Assembly: GCF_022965805.1 (NCBI RefSeq)
Contig: NC_133114.1
Location: forward strand, 11,304,261 to 11,368,260
DNA from: Primulina eburnea
Taxonomy: Eukaryota > Streptophyta > Magnoliopsida > Lamiales > Gesneriaceae
Direction: 5' to 3'
Length of the DNA stretch: 64,000 bases
Shown here: positions 1-10,978 of the stretch, in pieces
How positions within the stretch are numbered: the stretch's first letter is position 1
How the letters are laid out: each line of letters begins with the position of its first letter
The notes under the pieces: model-generated
Database searches by the model: none
What the model was told of the DNA's origin: nothing
The model's input: only the letters and a program-made list of their open reading frames with translations
Position numbers and translations under genes: made by a program

Positions 1-25
1 TATGAAATTTTGGTTGTGCAAGAAC

Positions 26-207
26 GCACCCGCGGTCTGGCAAGCACCGCACCCGCGGTGCAATGGGCAGAAAATGAGTGAATTCCCGTAGCCACACCGC
101 ACCCGCGGTATTTACATGACCGCACCCGCGGTCATCACTTGTGAAAAATTAAAAGTTCTGCCGAAGCCATGGCGCACCCGCGCTCCTAGTGTGACCGCAC
201 CCGCGGT
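26..207 (+). promoter_or_regulatory. Paired GC-rich motif array in LTR A
   Basis: Core GCACCCGCGGT starts at 26, 49, 99, 122, 174 (variant GCACCCGCGCT) and 197. Successive spacings are 23, 50, 23, 52 and 23 bp, so there are three pairs about 73-75 bp apart. Flanking bases differ between units while the core is almost invariant. The array ends 48 bp before the TATA box. The core contains CCGCGG and several CpG sites. A binding-site role is inferred from position and conservation. Confidence 0.8.
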
Positions 208-255
208 GCTGCGTGTTACGAAAAGACGAAGCCATGTGTTATAAATCATGCAAAG

Positions 256-263
256 TATATATA
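256..263 (+). promoter_or_regulatory. TATA box of LTR A
   Basis: TATATATA is followed by AGAGCTGG in an otherwise mixed-composition segment. It lies in the first quarter of the LTR, where the U3 promoter is expected, and is repeated at 6963-6970 in the 3' LTR. Confidence 0.65.
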
Positions 264-1752
264 GAGCTGGCTTCATTTCCTTCTTGCTCAGATGACACAG
301 CCGAGAGAAGGAGAGAAAAGGGAAACTTAAGGAAGAAGGAGAGTTCTTGCTCTTGAATTTAGATATCTCACGATTTAGCCATCCAAATCATAATCCGAGT
401 TAAGAATTGTGTTCCTTGCTTTGAAAGCTACGAAGTGATGTAAGTTTTGTTCAGTTCTATCATGTTTCAAGAATTTCATGTAAGGGAAATGCTATTATGA
501 TGGTATTTAGTTGTTCTAGTGAAGATTATGAGTTTATAATCGTAAACGGAACGAAGAAATGATATCATATGCAATTTCTATGAGTTTCAGTATGTTTGAT
601 GAATAGTTGGGGCAGAATTATTGTGTTTTAGATTGATATTGTAATGTTTATGAGTTGAGGATGGTATATGTTGTTATCTGTTGAGATTTGGATTGACCGG
701 TGTTAAGAATATACGTCGTTATGCCGTCAAATTGTATCGAGATCACGTAGTGACTTGGATATGTGTTGATTAGATAAGGGATTGATAGATTTTGTATCAA
801 CATTTCCATTTCAGATTCGTATTGTCAACCGTGACAGCAACTGTGCGACGAAAGGTATAGTACATGTTTTGTTTGGGGAATCACGACTCAAATGAGCTTA
901 CATTTGAGTTTCCCAACCAAAATCACATACTTGTTTTATTGTTTATATCTAGATATGATTATGATTGGTTATAGATTTGTTTATAGGACTTGTATACAAA
1001 TCTTGGTATGCTTTGTTTACAGATCATGTGGCATTGCATTGAAATGATTATGCTTGTTTACAGATTGTGTATTCATGCATTAAGATAGGACAGTCTGGAG
1101 ATCAGGCAGACTACTAGACGTTCGGCGATATCACAGCTTAGGGGAAGATCACCGCCCCTATTGTAGACGCGGATACAGATCAGGCCGAAGTCTAGGAATA
1201 AGACGGACAGCACCTCGATTGGGAGGGTAGGTGACAGACAGTGCCGTCTTATTCACAACGGGATCCCTAGAGTTCTAGTCGAGTCGAGTCTAGACATGAT
1301 TAGATTCGCATTGCATGATTATATATGAATGATATTCATATTAGCATGGTTCATGTGTTTAGATTGTTTTAATGCATGTATACATGTTTATACTGGGATT
1401 TGTTCTCACCGGTTTTCCGGCTGTTGTTATGTCTGTATGTGTGCATAACAACAGGTGGGGCAGGATCTGGGTCGAGACAGAGATGATCGTGTTAGCGTGG
1501 AGATCACGGGCGTAGCAGATGGACCAGTAGTTGTCTTTTATTATGTACTGTCTTTTAATACTGGTTAGTTGAGGACATACAGAATAAGACATGTATTGTA
1601 TATTGTATGTTGTAAATTAAAGTAAGAAGTTATGTTTGTTTGTTTACATTGGAGTTGATGTAAAAACGAAAAAAAATTTGACCCACTTTTTAAATAATAT
1701 TGATCCATTTAATCCCAAGAAAAAGAATTAGAGCCCGGGTCCCCACAACAGG

Positions 1753-1764
1753 TGGTATCAGAGC
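1753..1764 (+). other. Primer-binding site, element A
   Basis: TGGTATCAGAGC is complementary to the 3' end of plant initiator tRNA-Met, the usual primer for these elements. It begins 5 bp after the LTR end. Confidence 0.92.
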
Positions 1765-1998
1765 AATAGTTCCTTTAGAGTAAGATAGGATAGAATGAGC
1801 GGGGTAGATCGAGTCTTCTTCCTTGCTTTATGATGTGCTAGCATGATTAGTGCTTTCTTTATTACGTGTGTGTTATCTGATTTGATTATGACATGTGCTT
1901 AACTGAATCAGAACCGATTCTAGATCAGAGGTAACTGACTAGAGGAGGGCTGAGACGGATGTATATTTGGTATATTAATCAGTTGGATTATTAGATAC

Positions 1999-2994
1999 AT
2001 GCCTCCTCGAAGAGCAGCAGTGCCTCTACGACCCACAGCACCAGAACAGGGTAGCACATCCGGGGATCCAATGAACGTTACTGCTACGCCAATGGAGACG
2101 TTGCTCAAAAGATTTCAATCCTTCAGACCGCCAACCTTGAAAGGTACAGAACTGGCAGTGGATTGTGAAAGTTGGCTTGAAGACATTGAGATGTTATTCG
2201 AGTCTTTGGAGTATGGTGACGAGAAAAGAATAAAGCTTATTGGCCATCAACTCCAGGATGTAGCCAAGAATTGGTGGTTGAACATGAAGAGAGAACTAGA
2301 GCAACGTGGTACCGAAATTACATGGAAAGTGTTCAAGACGGAGTTCTATCTGCGTTTCTTTCCTGTATCCTACCGTAAAGATAAAGGCGCTGAATTTGCA
2401 AACTTGAGGCAAGGGACTTTGAACATTGAAGAGTATGTTGCTAAATTTTCTTCCTTGCTTCGTTTCGCACCCCATGTTTCAGGGAATGACGAGGCCATGG
2501 CGGATCAATTTATCAATGGCTTAAACCCGGACATCTTTACGTTGGTAAATACGGGGAGACCCTACAACTTCGCAGATGCGTTAAATCGGGCCAAAAGAGC
2601 GGAAGCAGGGTTGATAAGACAGCGGAGTGCTCCATATGTTGCTCCTGTGCCAAGACCACCACAACTTTCAGTACAATATCCTCCTTCTAGATTTGAAAGC
2701 GGCGGTAGCAGCAGTGGTAGAAAGGATCAATTGAAAGCCAAGGGTAAACAGTTTAAAAGACCTGGGAGCAGCTCTTCAAGCTCCAGCGGATCAAGACAGA
2801 TGGGTTTTGATCAGAGTACCAAGTATTCAGGTGTTTATTGTAGTTCCTGTGGAGGAAAACATGCGACTGAACAGTGCCAGGGAGTTACAGGACGATGCAA
2901 CATTTGTAGGCAACCGGGGAATTTTGCCAAAGTCTGTCCACAGAGAGGTGTACAGCAATTCCAGAGTGGAAGAGCATCCGGTTCCGTACCTTAG
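1999..2994 (+). pseudogene. Gag of element A, ending at a premature TAG
   Basis: 331 codons starting with MPPRRAAVPL. A retrotransposon gag domain (capsid-like, aromatic-rich around residues 75-175) is followed by a basic Ser-rich stretch and two knuckle-like motifs: CSSCGGKHATEQC and CNICRQPGNFAKVC. The second has the CX2CX4-X-X4C layout, but Asn replaces the expected His, so zinc binding is probably impaired. The frame stops at TAG (2992-2994) and then continues open in the same frame into the protease. The ancestral state was therefore probably one gag-pol frame broken by a point mutation. Gag would form the cytoplasmic particle. Confidence 0.85.
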
Positions 2995-4440
2995 CTTGAG
3001 CGGCAGGCATCATCGGTTCACTCTTTCCAGCCTCCACCAGCACCGACTCCAACCAGAGGCCGAGGTAGTCAGACGGTGAGTCAACCTCCGAGGCAACAGG
3101 CTCAAGTGTTTGCATTGACAGAAGAACAAGCACAGGATGCCCCAGATGATGTTATAGCAGGTAACTGTTCTCTTTGCGGTTATCCTGCTTATATATTGAT
3201 AGATACAGGCGCATCGCATACATTCATTTCAGAGCGATTTGCATTGTTGCATTCTTTGCCTGTTGAGTCTTTGTTAGAGGTTGTATCTATTAATTCTCCG
3301 TTGGGAAGTGGATTGATATCTGTAACTAGGGTTAAACATTGCATTTTACAGTTTGAGGGGCATGAGATTGACCTAGATTGTATAGTATTGGGTCTAGCTG
3401 ATTTTGATTGTATAGTCGGTATTGACATGCTAACGAAGTACAGAGCTACCGTGGATTGTTTCCACAAGATTGTCAGATTCAGACCCGAGATGACAGACGA
3501 GTGGAAATTCTACGGGAAGGGTTCCAGATCTCGGATTCCCTTGATTTCAGCTCTTACTATGAACAGATTGTTACAAAAAGGAGCAGATGGTTTCTTTATT
3601 TATGCTGTAGATATGCAGAAGTCGAGCCCGGCATTAGCGGATTTGCCAGTAGTACGGGAATTTCCAGATATTTTTCCAGATGAGATTCCAGGATTACCTC
3701 CAGTGCGAGAGGTTGATTTTAGTATTGATCTTGTACCAGGTACCGTCCCTATTTCGAGAGCTCGGTATAGGATGGCACCCGTCGAACTAAAGGAATTGAA
3801 AGCACAGTTAGAAGATCTTCTGGCCAAGGGATATATCCGACCTAGTGTATCTCCTTGGGGCGCTCCAGTGCTGTTCTTGCGAAAGAAAGACGGTTCGATG
3901 CGATTGTGTATAGACTACTGGCAACTGAATAAGGCAACGATCAAGAATAAATATCCTTTGCCTAGAATTGACGATCTATTTGATCAGTTGCAGGGATCCT
4001 CTGTCTATTCTAAGATTGATTTACGTTCTGGGTATCATCAGCTCAGAGTTCGAGATGTAGAAATACCGAAGACAGCATTTCGAACCAGGTATGGACATTA
4101 CGAATTTATTGTCATGCCTTTTGGTTTAACAAATGCTCCAGCGGTATTTATGGGCTTGATGAATCAAGTGTTTCAGAGGTATTTAGATGATTTTGTGATC
4201 GTTTTCATAGATGATATTCTGGTGTATTCTAAGAATAGGAATGAGCATGCAGAGCATCTCAGAACTGTCTTGCAGACGTTGAGAAACGAGCAACTGTATG
4301 CAAAATTATCAAAGTGTGAGTTTTGGCTAAATCAAGTTGTCTTTTTGGGACATATCATTTCTGGAGATGGTATTTCTGTTGATCCGAGTAAAGTGGAAGC
4401 TGTGATCAATTGGCCAAGACCGACTTCGGTACCAGAAATA
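2995..4440 (+). pseudogene. Protease and reverse transcriptase of element A
   Basis: The frame runs on from the gag TAG without a shift. An aspartic protease motif (DTGASHTF) lies near 3200-3225. The RT starts near 3700, with the order [13 protein letters not shown], then a [11 protein letters not shown] palm motif, then the catalytic FIDDILVYS near 4205-4232. One base is lost near 4437-4445 in the RT-to-RNase H connection, and the following domain is read in another frame. In an intact element the RT would copy genomic RNA inside the particle, primed by tRNA-Met. Confidence 0.87.
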
Positions 4441-5342
4441 GCAGTTTCATGGGTCTGGCAGGATACTACCGAAGATTTATCAAAGATTTCTCCAGTATTG
4501 CAAAGCCAATAACTCAACTGACACAAAAGAATGCACCATTTGTTTGGTCAGAGGAGTGTGAGTCTAGCTTCCTAGAATTGAAGAAAAAGCTGACTAGTGC
4601 TCCAGTGTTGACGATACCTTCGGGTACGGGTGATTTCGTTGTATATTGCGATGCTTCTCACAGAGGTTTGGGATGTGAGCTTATGCAACGAGGTCATGTG
4701 ATCGCATACGCCTCGAGACAATTGAAGCCACATGAAGTTCGATACCCCATTCACGATCTTGAATTGGCGGCTATCGTATTTGCATTAATGATCTGGCGTC
4801 ACTATCTCTACGGCGAGAAATTTGAAATCTTTTCCGATCACAAGAGCCTAAAGTACCTATTCTCTCAATCAGAATTGAACATGAGGCAGCGTAGATGGTT
4901 AGATTTACTAAAAGATTTTGATTGCGAAATCAAATATTATCCAGGAAAGTCAAATGCAGCAGCGGACGCTTTGAGTCGAAAGGTTTGTTCTCTATCCTTA
5001 TCGACGATAGGTGTTACAAAACTCGTTGAAAATTGCTGTCTCTCTGGATTAGCATTTGATACAGATAGGAGGCCACTACGACTTGCAGCTATTCAAATTG
5101 AGCCAGATTTGATCATGAGGATCAAAGAAGCACAGAGAAGAGATCAGAACGTGCAAAGATCGATTCAAATGGTCAGATCAGGGCATATGTCAGAATATCA
5201 GGTACATGATCATGTGCTGTACGTGAATAACCGTCTTGTTGTACCAGATGTTGCCGAGTTGAAACAGCAGATTCTGTCAGAGGCACATTGTAGTCGGTTC
5301 AGCATTCATCCTGGTGGCAGGAAGATGTATAATGACTTGTAG
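4441..5342 (+). pseudogene. RNase H and integrase zinc domain start, element A
   Basis: This is the second frame of pol after the frameshift. RNase H shows its acidic residues in order: [21 protein letters not shown] and ADALSRK (about 4640-4980). The start of the integrase zinc-binding region follows, with IHPGGRKMY near 5310. The frame is cut by TAG at 5340-5342, where related elements (B at 14300) have a lysine. RNase H would remove the RNA strand during cDNA synthesis. Confidence 0.85.
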
Positions 5343-6533
5343 ACACAATTCTGGTGGAAACAAATGAAATCAGTTATTGCAGAATTCGTGTCTAAGTGTT
5401 TGAACTGCCAACAGGTGAAAGCTGAGAGGAAGAAGCCTGGTGGATTACTTCAGAGTTTAGCCATTTCTGAATGGAAATGGGACCACATTTCCATGGATTT
5501 CTTGACGAAGTTACCTAGATCATCCAAAGGCTGTGATGCGATTTGGGTCGTTATTGACAGATTGACCAAATCGGCTTGTTTCATTCCGTATAGAATGACG
5601 TATAGACAAGATCAAATGGCGGAGATATATATTCGAGAGGTAGTCAGATTGCATGGAGTGCCGAAGTCTATCGTATCAGATCGTGATCCATGATTCACTT
5701 CTCACTTTTGGCACAGTTTACAGCAGGCCTTAGGTAAGACATTACACCTGAGTACTGCTTATCACCCTCAGACAGACGGACAGTCAGAGCGGACTATCCA
5801 GACTTTAGAGGATATGTTGAGAGCCGTTGTGCTAGATTTTGGCATTAGTTGGCAAGATTCCCTACCTCTTTGTGAATTTTCTTACAATAATAGCTATCAG
5901 ACGAGTATCGAGATGGCACCGTTTGAAGCTTTATATGGCAAAAAGTGCAGATCTCCGCTATATTGGGATGATATCTCCGAAGTACCAGAACTTGGGCCAG
6001 ACATGATTCGTGACATGACTGAGAAGGTGAAAGTTATTCAGAAAAGAATGAAGATAGCACAAGATCGACAAGCAAAGTATGCCAATATCAGACGTAGACC
6101 GTTAGTATTTGAGGCAGGAGATAGAGTATTCTTAAAGATTTCTCCTTTCAGAGGCGTTGTAAGATTTGGCAAACGCGGGAAACTATCTCCTCGATACATT
6201 GGTCCTTACGAAATTCTTGAAAAGATTGGCGATCGAGCTTATCGACTTGCACTTCCTCCTTCTCTATCCGGAATACATGACGTGTTTCATGTATCAATGT
6301 TGCGAAGATATATGCCAGATGTTTCTCATGTCATTCAACCTGACGAAGCTGAACTTGATCAGACTTTGAGCTACGTGGAACAACCGATACAGATTCTTGA
6401 TCGGAAATAAAAGAAGCTCAGAACGAAGATTATTCCACTTGTGAAGGTTCAGTGGAGTCGTCATGGCGTCGAAGAAGCGACTTGGGAAACAGAAGCAGAT
6501 ATGTGCCAGAAACATCCCGAGTTATTTCAATAA
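5343..6533 (+). pseudogene. Integrase core and chromodomain-like tail, element A
   Basis: Same frame as the RNase H segment. The zinc domain ends in CLNCQQVK. The catalytic core has MDFLTKLP, VIDRLTKSA, IVSDRDP and HPQTDGQSE. A TGA at 5691-5693 directly follows RDP, where an Arg or Lys codon is usual, so CGA to TGA is likely. A TAA at 6408-6410 follows ILDRK. The tail VQWSRHGVEEATWE is the chromodomain signature of chromoviruses, which is thought to bind modified histones and guide integration. The frame ends at 6531-6533. Three stops in this region make the copy defective. Confidence 0.87.
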
Positions 6534-6620
6534 TGTAAGTAATTGTTTAGTTTTGATGTGATTACTTTTATACTTGCTTTGATAGAATGACATGCGATTT
6601 CGAGGACGAAATCATTTCTT

Positions 6621-6633
6621 AGAGGGGGAGAAA
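6621..6633 (+). other. Polypurine tract, element A
   Basis: AGAGGGGGAGAAA lies immediately before the 3' LTR start TGTAATGCCC and is the plus-strand DNA primer site. It is preceded by the TTTCGAGGACGAAAT motif typical of this element group. Confidence 0.9.
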
Positions 6634-8454
6634 TGTAATGCCCAAGATTCTTGTAGATAGTTGAATACGAAACGCAAGAACAGACGGGGCGAAACGATGC
6701 GATAAAATATGAAATTTTGGTTGTGCAAAACCGCACCCGCGGTCTGGCAAGCACCGCACCCGCGGTGCAATGGGCAGAAAATGAGTGAATTCTCGTAGCC
6801 ACACCACACCCGTGGTATTTACATGACCGCACCCGCGGTCATCACTTGTGAAAAATTAAAAGTTCTGCCGAAGCCATGGCGCACCCGCGCTCCTAGTGTG
6901 ACCGCACCCGCGGTGCTGCGTGTTACGAAAAGACGAAGCCATGTGTTATAAATCATGCAAAGTATATATAGAGCTGGCTTCATTTCCTTCTTGCTCAGAT
7001 GACACAGCCGAGAGAAGGAGAGAAAAGTGAAACTTAAGGAAGAAGGAGAGTTCTTGCTCTTGAATTTAGATATCTCACGATTTAGCCATCCAAATCATAA
7101 TCCGAGTTAAGAATTGTGGTCCTTGCTTTGAAAGCTACGAAGTGATGTAAGTTTTGTTCAGTTCTATCATGTTTCAAGAATTTCATGTAAGGGAAATGCT
7201 ATTATGATGGTATTTAGTTGTTCTAGTGAAGATTATGAGTTTATAATCGTAAACGGAACGAAGAAATGATATCATATGCAATTTCTATGAGTTTCAGTAT
7301 GTTTGATGAATAGTTGGGGCAGAATTATTGTGTTTTAGATTGATATTGTAATGTTTATGAGTTGAGGATGGTATATGTTGTTATCTGTTGAGATTTGGAT
7401 TGACCGGTGTTAAGAATATACGTCGTTATGCCATCAAATTGTATCGAGATCACGTAGTCACTTGGATATGTGTTGATTAGATAAGGGATTGATAGATTTT
7501 GTATCAACATTTCCATTTCAGATTCGTATTGTCAACCGTGACAGCAACTGTGCGACGAAAGGTATAGTACATGTTTTGTTTTGGGAATCACGACTCAAAT
7601 GAGCTTACATTTGAGTTTCCCAACCAAAATCACATACTTGTTTTATTGTTTATATCTAGATATGATTATGATTGGTTATAGATTTGTTTATAGGACTTGT
7701 ATACAAATCTTGGTATGCTTTGTTTACAGATCATGTGGCATTGCATTGAAATGATTATGCTTGTTTACAGATTGTGTATTCATGCATTAAGATAGGACAG
7801 TCTGGAGATCAGGCAGACTACTAGACGTTCGGCGATATCACAGCTTAGGGGAAGATCACCGCCCCTATTGTAGACGCGGATACAGATCAGGCCGAAGTCT
7901 AGGAATAAGACGGACAGCACCTCGATTGGGAGGGTAGGTGACAGACAGTGCCGTCTTATTCACAACGGGATCCCTAGAGTTCTAGTCGAGTCGAGTCTAG
8001 ACATGATTAGATTCGCATTGCATGATTATATATGAATGATATTCATATTAGCATGGTTCATGTGTTTATATTGTTTTAATGCATGTATACATGTTTATAC
8101 TGGGATTTGTTCTCACCGGTTTTCCGGCTATTGTTATGTCTGTATGTGTGCATAACAACAGGTGGAGCAGGATCTGGGTCGAGACAGAGATGATCGTGTT
8201 AGCGTGGAGATCACGGGCGTAGCAGATGGACCAGTAGTTGTCTTTTACTATGTACTGTCTTTTAATACTGGTTAGTTGAGGACATACAGAATAAGACATG
8301 TATTGTATATTGTATGTTGTAAATTAAAGTAAGAAGTTATGTTTGTTTGTTTACATTGGAGTTAATGTAAAAGCGAAAAAAAATTTGACCCACTTTTTAA
8401 ATAATATTGATCCATTTAATCCCAAGAAAAAGAATTAGAGCTCGGGTCCCCACA
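6634..8454 (+). repeat. 3' LTR of element A
   Basis: 1821 bp from TGTAATGCCC to GGTCCCCACA. The motif array is repeated at 6733-6914. The third motif there carries two transitions relative to the 5' LTR (CpG to TpG and CpG to CpA). TATA is at 6963-6970. The LTR ends directly at AATAACC of element B, so the expected target-site duplication on the left (aataa) lies outside the window. Confidence 0.95.
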
Positions 8455-9106
8455 AATAACCAGCTAGCCCAAGAAAACTACGTACCTCAGTAACAGTGGT
8501 AGGTCGTAGCCAGTTATTAACAGCTTCAATCTTACTTGGATCCACTGATATGCCTTCTTTTGAAATGATATGACCCAAGAATGATACTTGTTCAAGCCAA
8601 AACTCACATTTCTTCCATTTTGCATATAAATGTTTATCCTTCAAAGTCTGCAAAATTAATTGCAAATGTACTCTATGCTCCTCTACAGTTCGTGAGTAGA
8701 TGAGAATATCATCTATAAACACAATCACGAACCTGTCTAGGAATGGCTTAAAAATTCTATTCATTAAATCCATGAAAGCCGCTGGTGCATTCGTTAGTCC
8801 AAATGGCATTACAAGAAATTCATAATGCCCGTACCTGGTTCGGAAGGCGGTCTTAGAAATATCATCTGACTTCACTTTTAATTGATGATAGACTGATCGT
8901 AAATCAATCTTCGAAAAGATGGCAGCTCCTTGTAATTGATCAAACAAATCATCAATTCTGGGGAGTGGATACTTATTTTTGATTGTCACTTTGTTCAACT
9001 CCCGATAATCAATACACAAACGAAGAGTACCGTCTTTCTTTTTCACAAACAAAACAGGTGCACCCCACGGTGAAAAGCTCGGTCTGATAAACCCTTTATC
9101 AAGCAA
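8455..9106 (-). pseudogene. RT fragment of element B, left unit, cut by element A
   Basis: Encodes the RT palm up to the segment after FIDDILIYS and the connection (RSFLGLAGY), where it is interrupted at 8455 by the 3' LTR of element A. The remaining RNase H and integrase should lie left of the window. It is separated from the upstream gag-PR frame by a TAG at 9116-9118 in the same reading frame. No other stop is visible in this fragment, and it is nearly identical to the RT of the right unit. Confidence 0.9.
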
Positions 9107-9115
9107 CTCCTGTAA

Positions 9116-10834
9116 CTATTCTTTCAATTCTTTCATTTCTGTAGGAGCTAATCGATAAGGAGCTTCTGAGATCGGATGAGTTCCTGCCACAACATCAATT
9201 ACAAATTCGATCTCTCTATCTGGGGGTAAGCCTGTTACATCATCAGGAAATACTTCTGGAAATTCACAAACAACATCTGTATCTTTTAATTCACGAACAG
9301 GTGGATCACTAGTTAACACAGATGCTAAATATCCTTGACACCCCTTCTGTAGTAATTTACAAGCCTTCATAAAAGAGATTATCCGAAGAGGTAAGGATAT
9401 ACCTGCACTTGCTACGGTGAATGGTTCAGCTCCTACTGGTGCAAACTTGATCATCTTTATGCCACAGTCAATAGTAACTCTGTACTTCGAGAGCCAATCC
9501 ATTCCCAATATCACATCAAAATCGTTCATTTTCAAAACAATCAATTCAGCATACATCTGATGGCCTTGGACATATATTGGACACCCTCGCACAATCTGAT
9601 CTGTCTGTAATTCTTGCCCGGAAGGTAAGGCTATGGCGAGTTGTGTCTCTGTAGTACTTGATGTAATGCCCAGTCTCTTTACAAACGATTCCGAAATAAA
9701 AGAATGTGTGGCTCCTGAATCTAGTAAAACAATAGCAGTAATACCAGAAATCAAGAACATACCAGTGATCATCGATGTATCCGCATCCACTTCTTCCTTG
9801 GTCATGGAGAAAAGGCGTCCCTGTACTTTCTCAGAACTTCCTGGACAATTCTTGGCGAGATGCCCTGGCTTTTTGCAACGATAACAGACATTAGAACCTT
9901 GCATACATTCCCCGCCATGGAGTTTTCCACATTTAGGACAAGGTGGTCTGTCCTGTTCTTTACGTGGAGGGGGACCCTTGCCACAGGGTTCCTCTGGTCT
10001 AGTACCCCTGCTATCAGTCTTTTTGCCTTGTCCTGTTCCTTGGCTCTTCTGAAAGTACTGCTGCCTTCGTTGTTGCCTGTCCCTGTCCATGTCATGTTCA
10101 TCTTGTTCTGCCATAAGTGCTCTTTCTACTATCTCCCCATACGTAGCAACTTTCGACATTCGTACATCTCTTTTAATTTCCGAGCAAAGTCCTCGCATGA
10201 AATGTTCGCCCTTACTGGTGTCATCTTGTGCAATATATGGTACATATTGGACTCCGGCCTCAAATTGTTGTATGTATTCCGTCATTGACATGGTCCCTTG
10301 CTTCAGATTAAAGAAGTCGTTGGCTTTCTTGGCTCGTACGTCTTTACTGAAATATTTGTTGTAAAACACAGTTTTGAAAGTTCCCCATGTCAATGGTCCA
10401 ACCGGTAATGCCACTTTTGCACTTTCCCACCATATTCTTGCATGTTTTGTTAAGAGAAATATGGCACAAGTTACTTGGTCAGCATCATCCATATGAAGGT
10501 AGGAGAAGATGGACTCCAATGACTTAATCCACTCTTCTGCTACTGCTGGATCGGTGATTCCCATGAATTCTGGAGGATTCAAACATCTAAAACGATCATA
10601 TACGTCTGTCTGAACAGGCACATGTCTGTGTACTATGGCTTGAGCTTGTGCCTGTTCATGAGTAGTCCGTTGCATCTCCAGTAGCTGCTGGATTTGTTCG
10701 CCATGGACTTTTGCTTGTTGTTGGAGTAATTGAGCGAAGCCATCAAAAGGTCGTGGCGCACTACCTTCACCTTCGACTGCTGGGGCCTTGCCCTTAGATG
10801 ACTCTCCTTCCTGTACTTTACGTTTCGGTGGCAT
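9116..10834 (-). pseudogene. Gag-protease polyprotein of element B, left unit
   Basis: 572 codons starting MPPKRKVQEGESS. Domains: basic, Gln-rich N-terminus; retrotransposon gag capsid region (about residues 90-230); Arg/Gln-rich linker; a short Cys/His knuckle CPKCGKLHGGEC; a canonical CX2CX4HX4C knuckle CYRCKKPGHLAKNC (about residue 330); aspartic protease with LLDSGATHSFIS (about residue 370). It ends in KELKE followed by TAG, where related elements carry Gln and continue into RT. It differs from the right-unit copy at about 11-13 residues, several of G-to-A type (Glu to Lys, Gly to Arg). Confidence 0.88.
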
Positions 10835-10966
10835 CGTCGCTTATCTTAACCTACATGTAGGATACAAAGACACATAACTTAGCATAACTATGAGATACAA
10901 AGATACTTACTTGCCGAGTTCCCCATGTGGATGAAGTGCAGTGTCTTCCCTGTCGAAGAACCGTGG

Positions 10967-10978
10967 GCTCTGATACCA
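10967..10978 (-). other. Primer-binding site, element B left unit
   Basis: The + strand reads GCTCTGATACCA, the complement of the tRNA-Met PBS, 6 bp from the LTR edge. Confidence 0.88.

Larger units (their letters stand above)
1..1747 (+). repeat. 5' LTR of element A (first ~74 bp missing)
   Basis: Matches 6708-8454 without net indels. It ends in GGGTCCCCACA, followed by a 5-bp spacer and the primer-binding site. It carries a six-copy GC-rich motif array upstream of a TATA box. The short open frames inside it recur in the other LTR and are not genes. Confidence 0.95.
1..8454 (+). mobile_element. Element A: Ty3/gypsy chromovirus, young, 5' edge outside window
   Basis: LTR retrotransposon in the order LTR, PBS, gag, protease, RT, RNase H, integrase with a chromodomain-like tail, PPT, LTR. 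Window base 1 aligns with 6708 of the 3' LTR, so about 74 bp of the 5' LTR lie outside and the full element would be about 8.5 kb. The two LTRs differ at about 17 of 1747 positions (hand count, about 1%), which indicates a recent insertion. Gene order and C-terminal tail fit a chromovirus, probably Tekay/Del-like (inference). The coding region has one frameshift and several stops, so this copy is non-autonomous. Its right edge at 8454/8455 lies inside the RT gene of element B on the opposite strand. Confidence 0.93.

Noticed and set aside
26..207. Regularly spaced repeats resembling a CRISPR array
   Set aside because: The DNA is plant nuclear, repeats are only 11 bp, spacing alternates 23 and 50, and the array lies in an LTR promoter.
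1753..1764. TGGTATCAGAGC sites as tRNA gene fragments
   Set aside because: They are single PBS sites next to LTR ends; no cloverleaf surrounds them.
4437..4445. Programmed frameshift in pol of A
   Set aside because: It lies between RT and RNase H, not at a gag-pol border, and no slippery site is evident; a one-base loss is simpler.
9633..10364. + strand open frames within element B gag
   Set aside because: Antisense shadows of the - strand gag and protease, repeated identically in the second unit.
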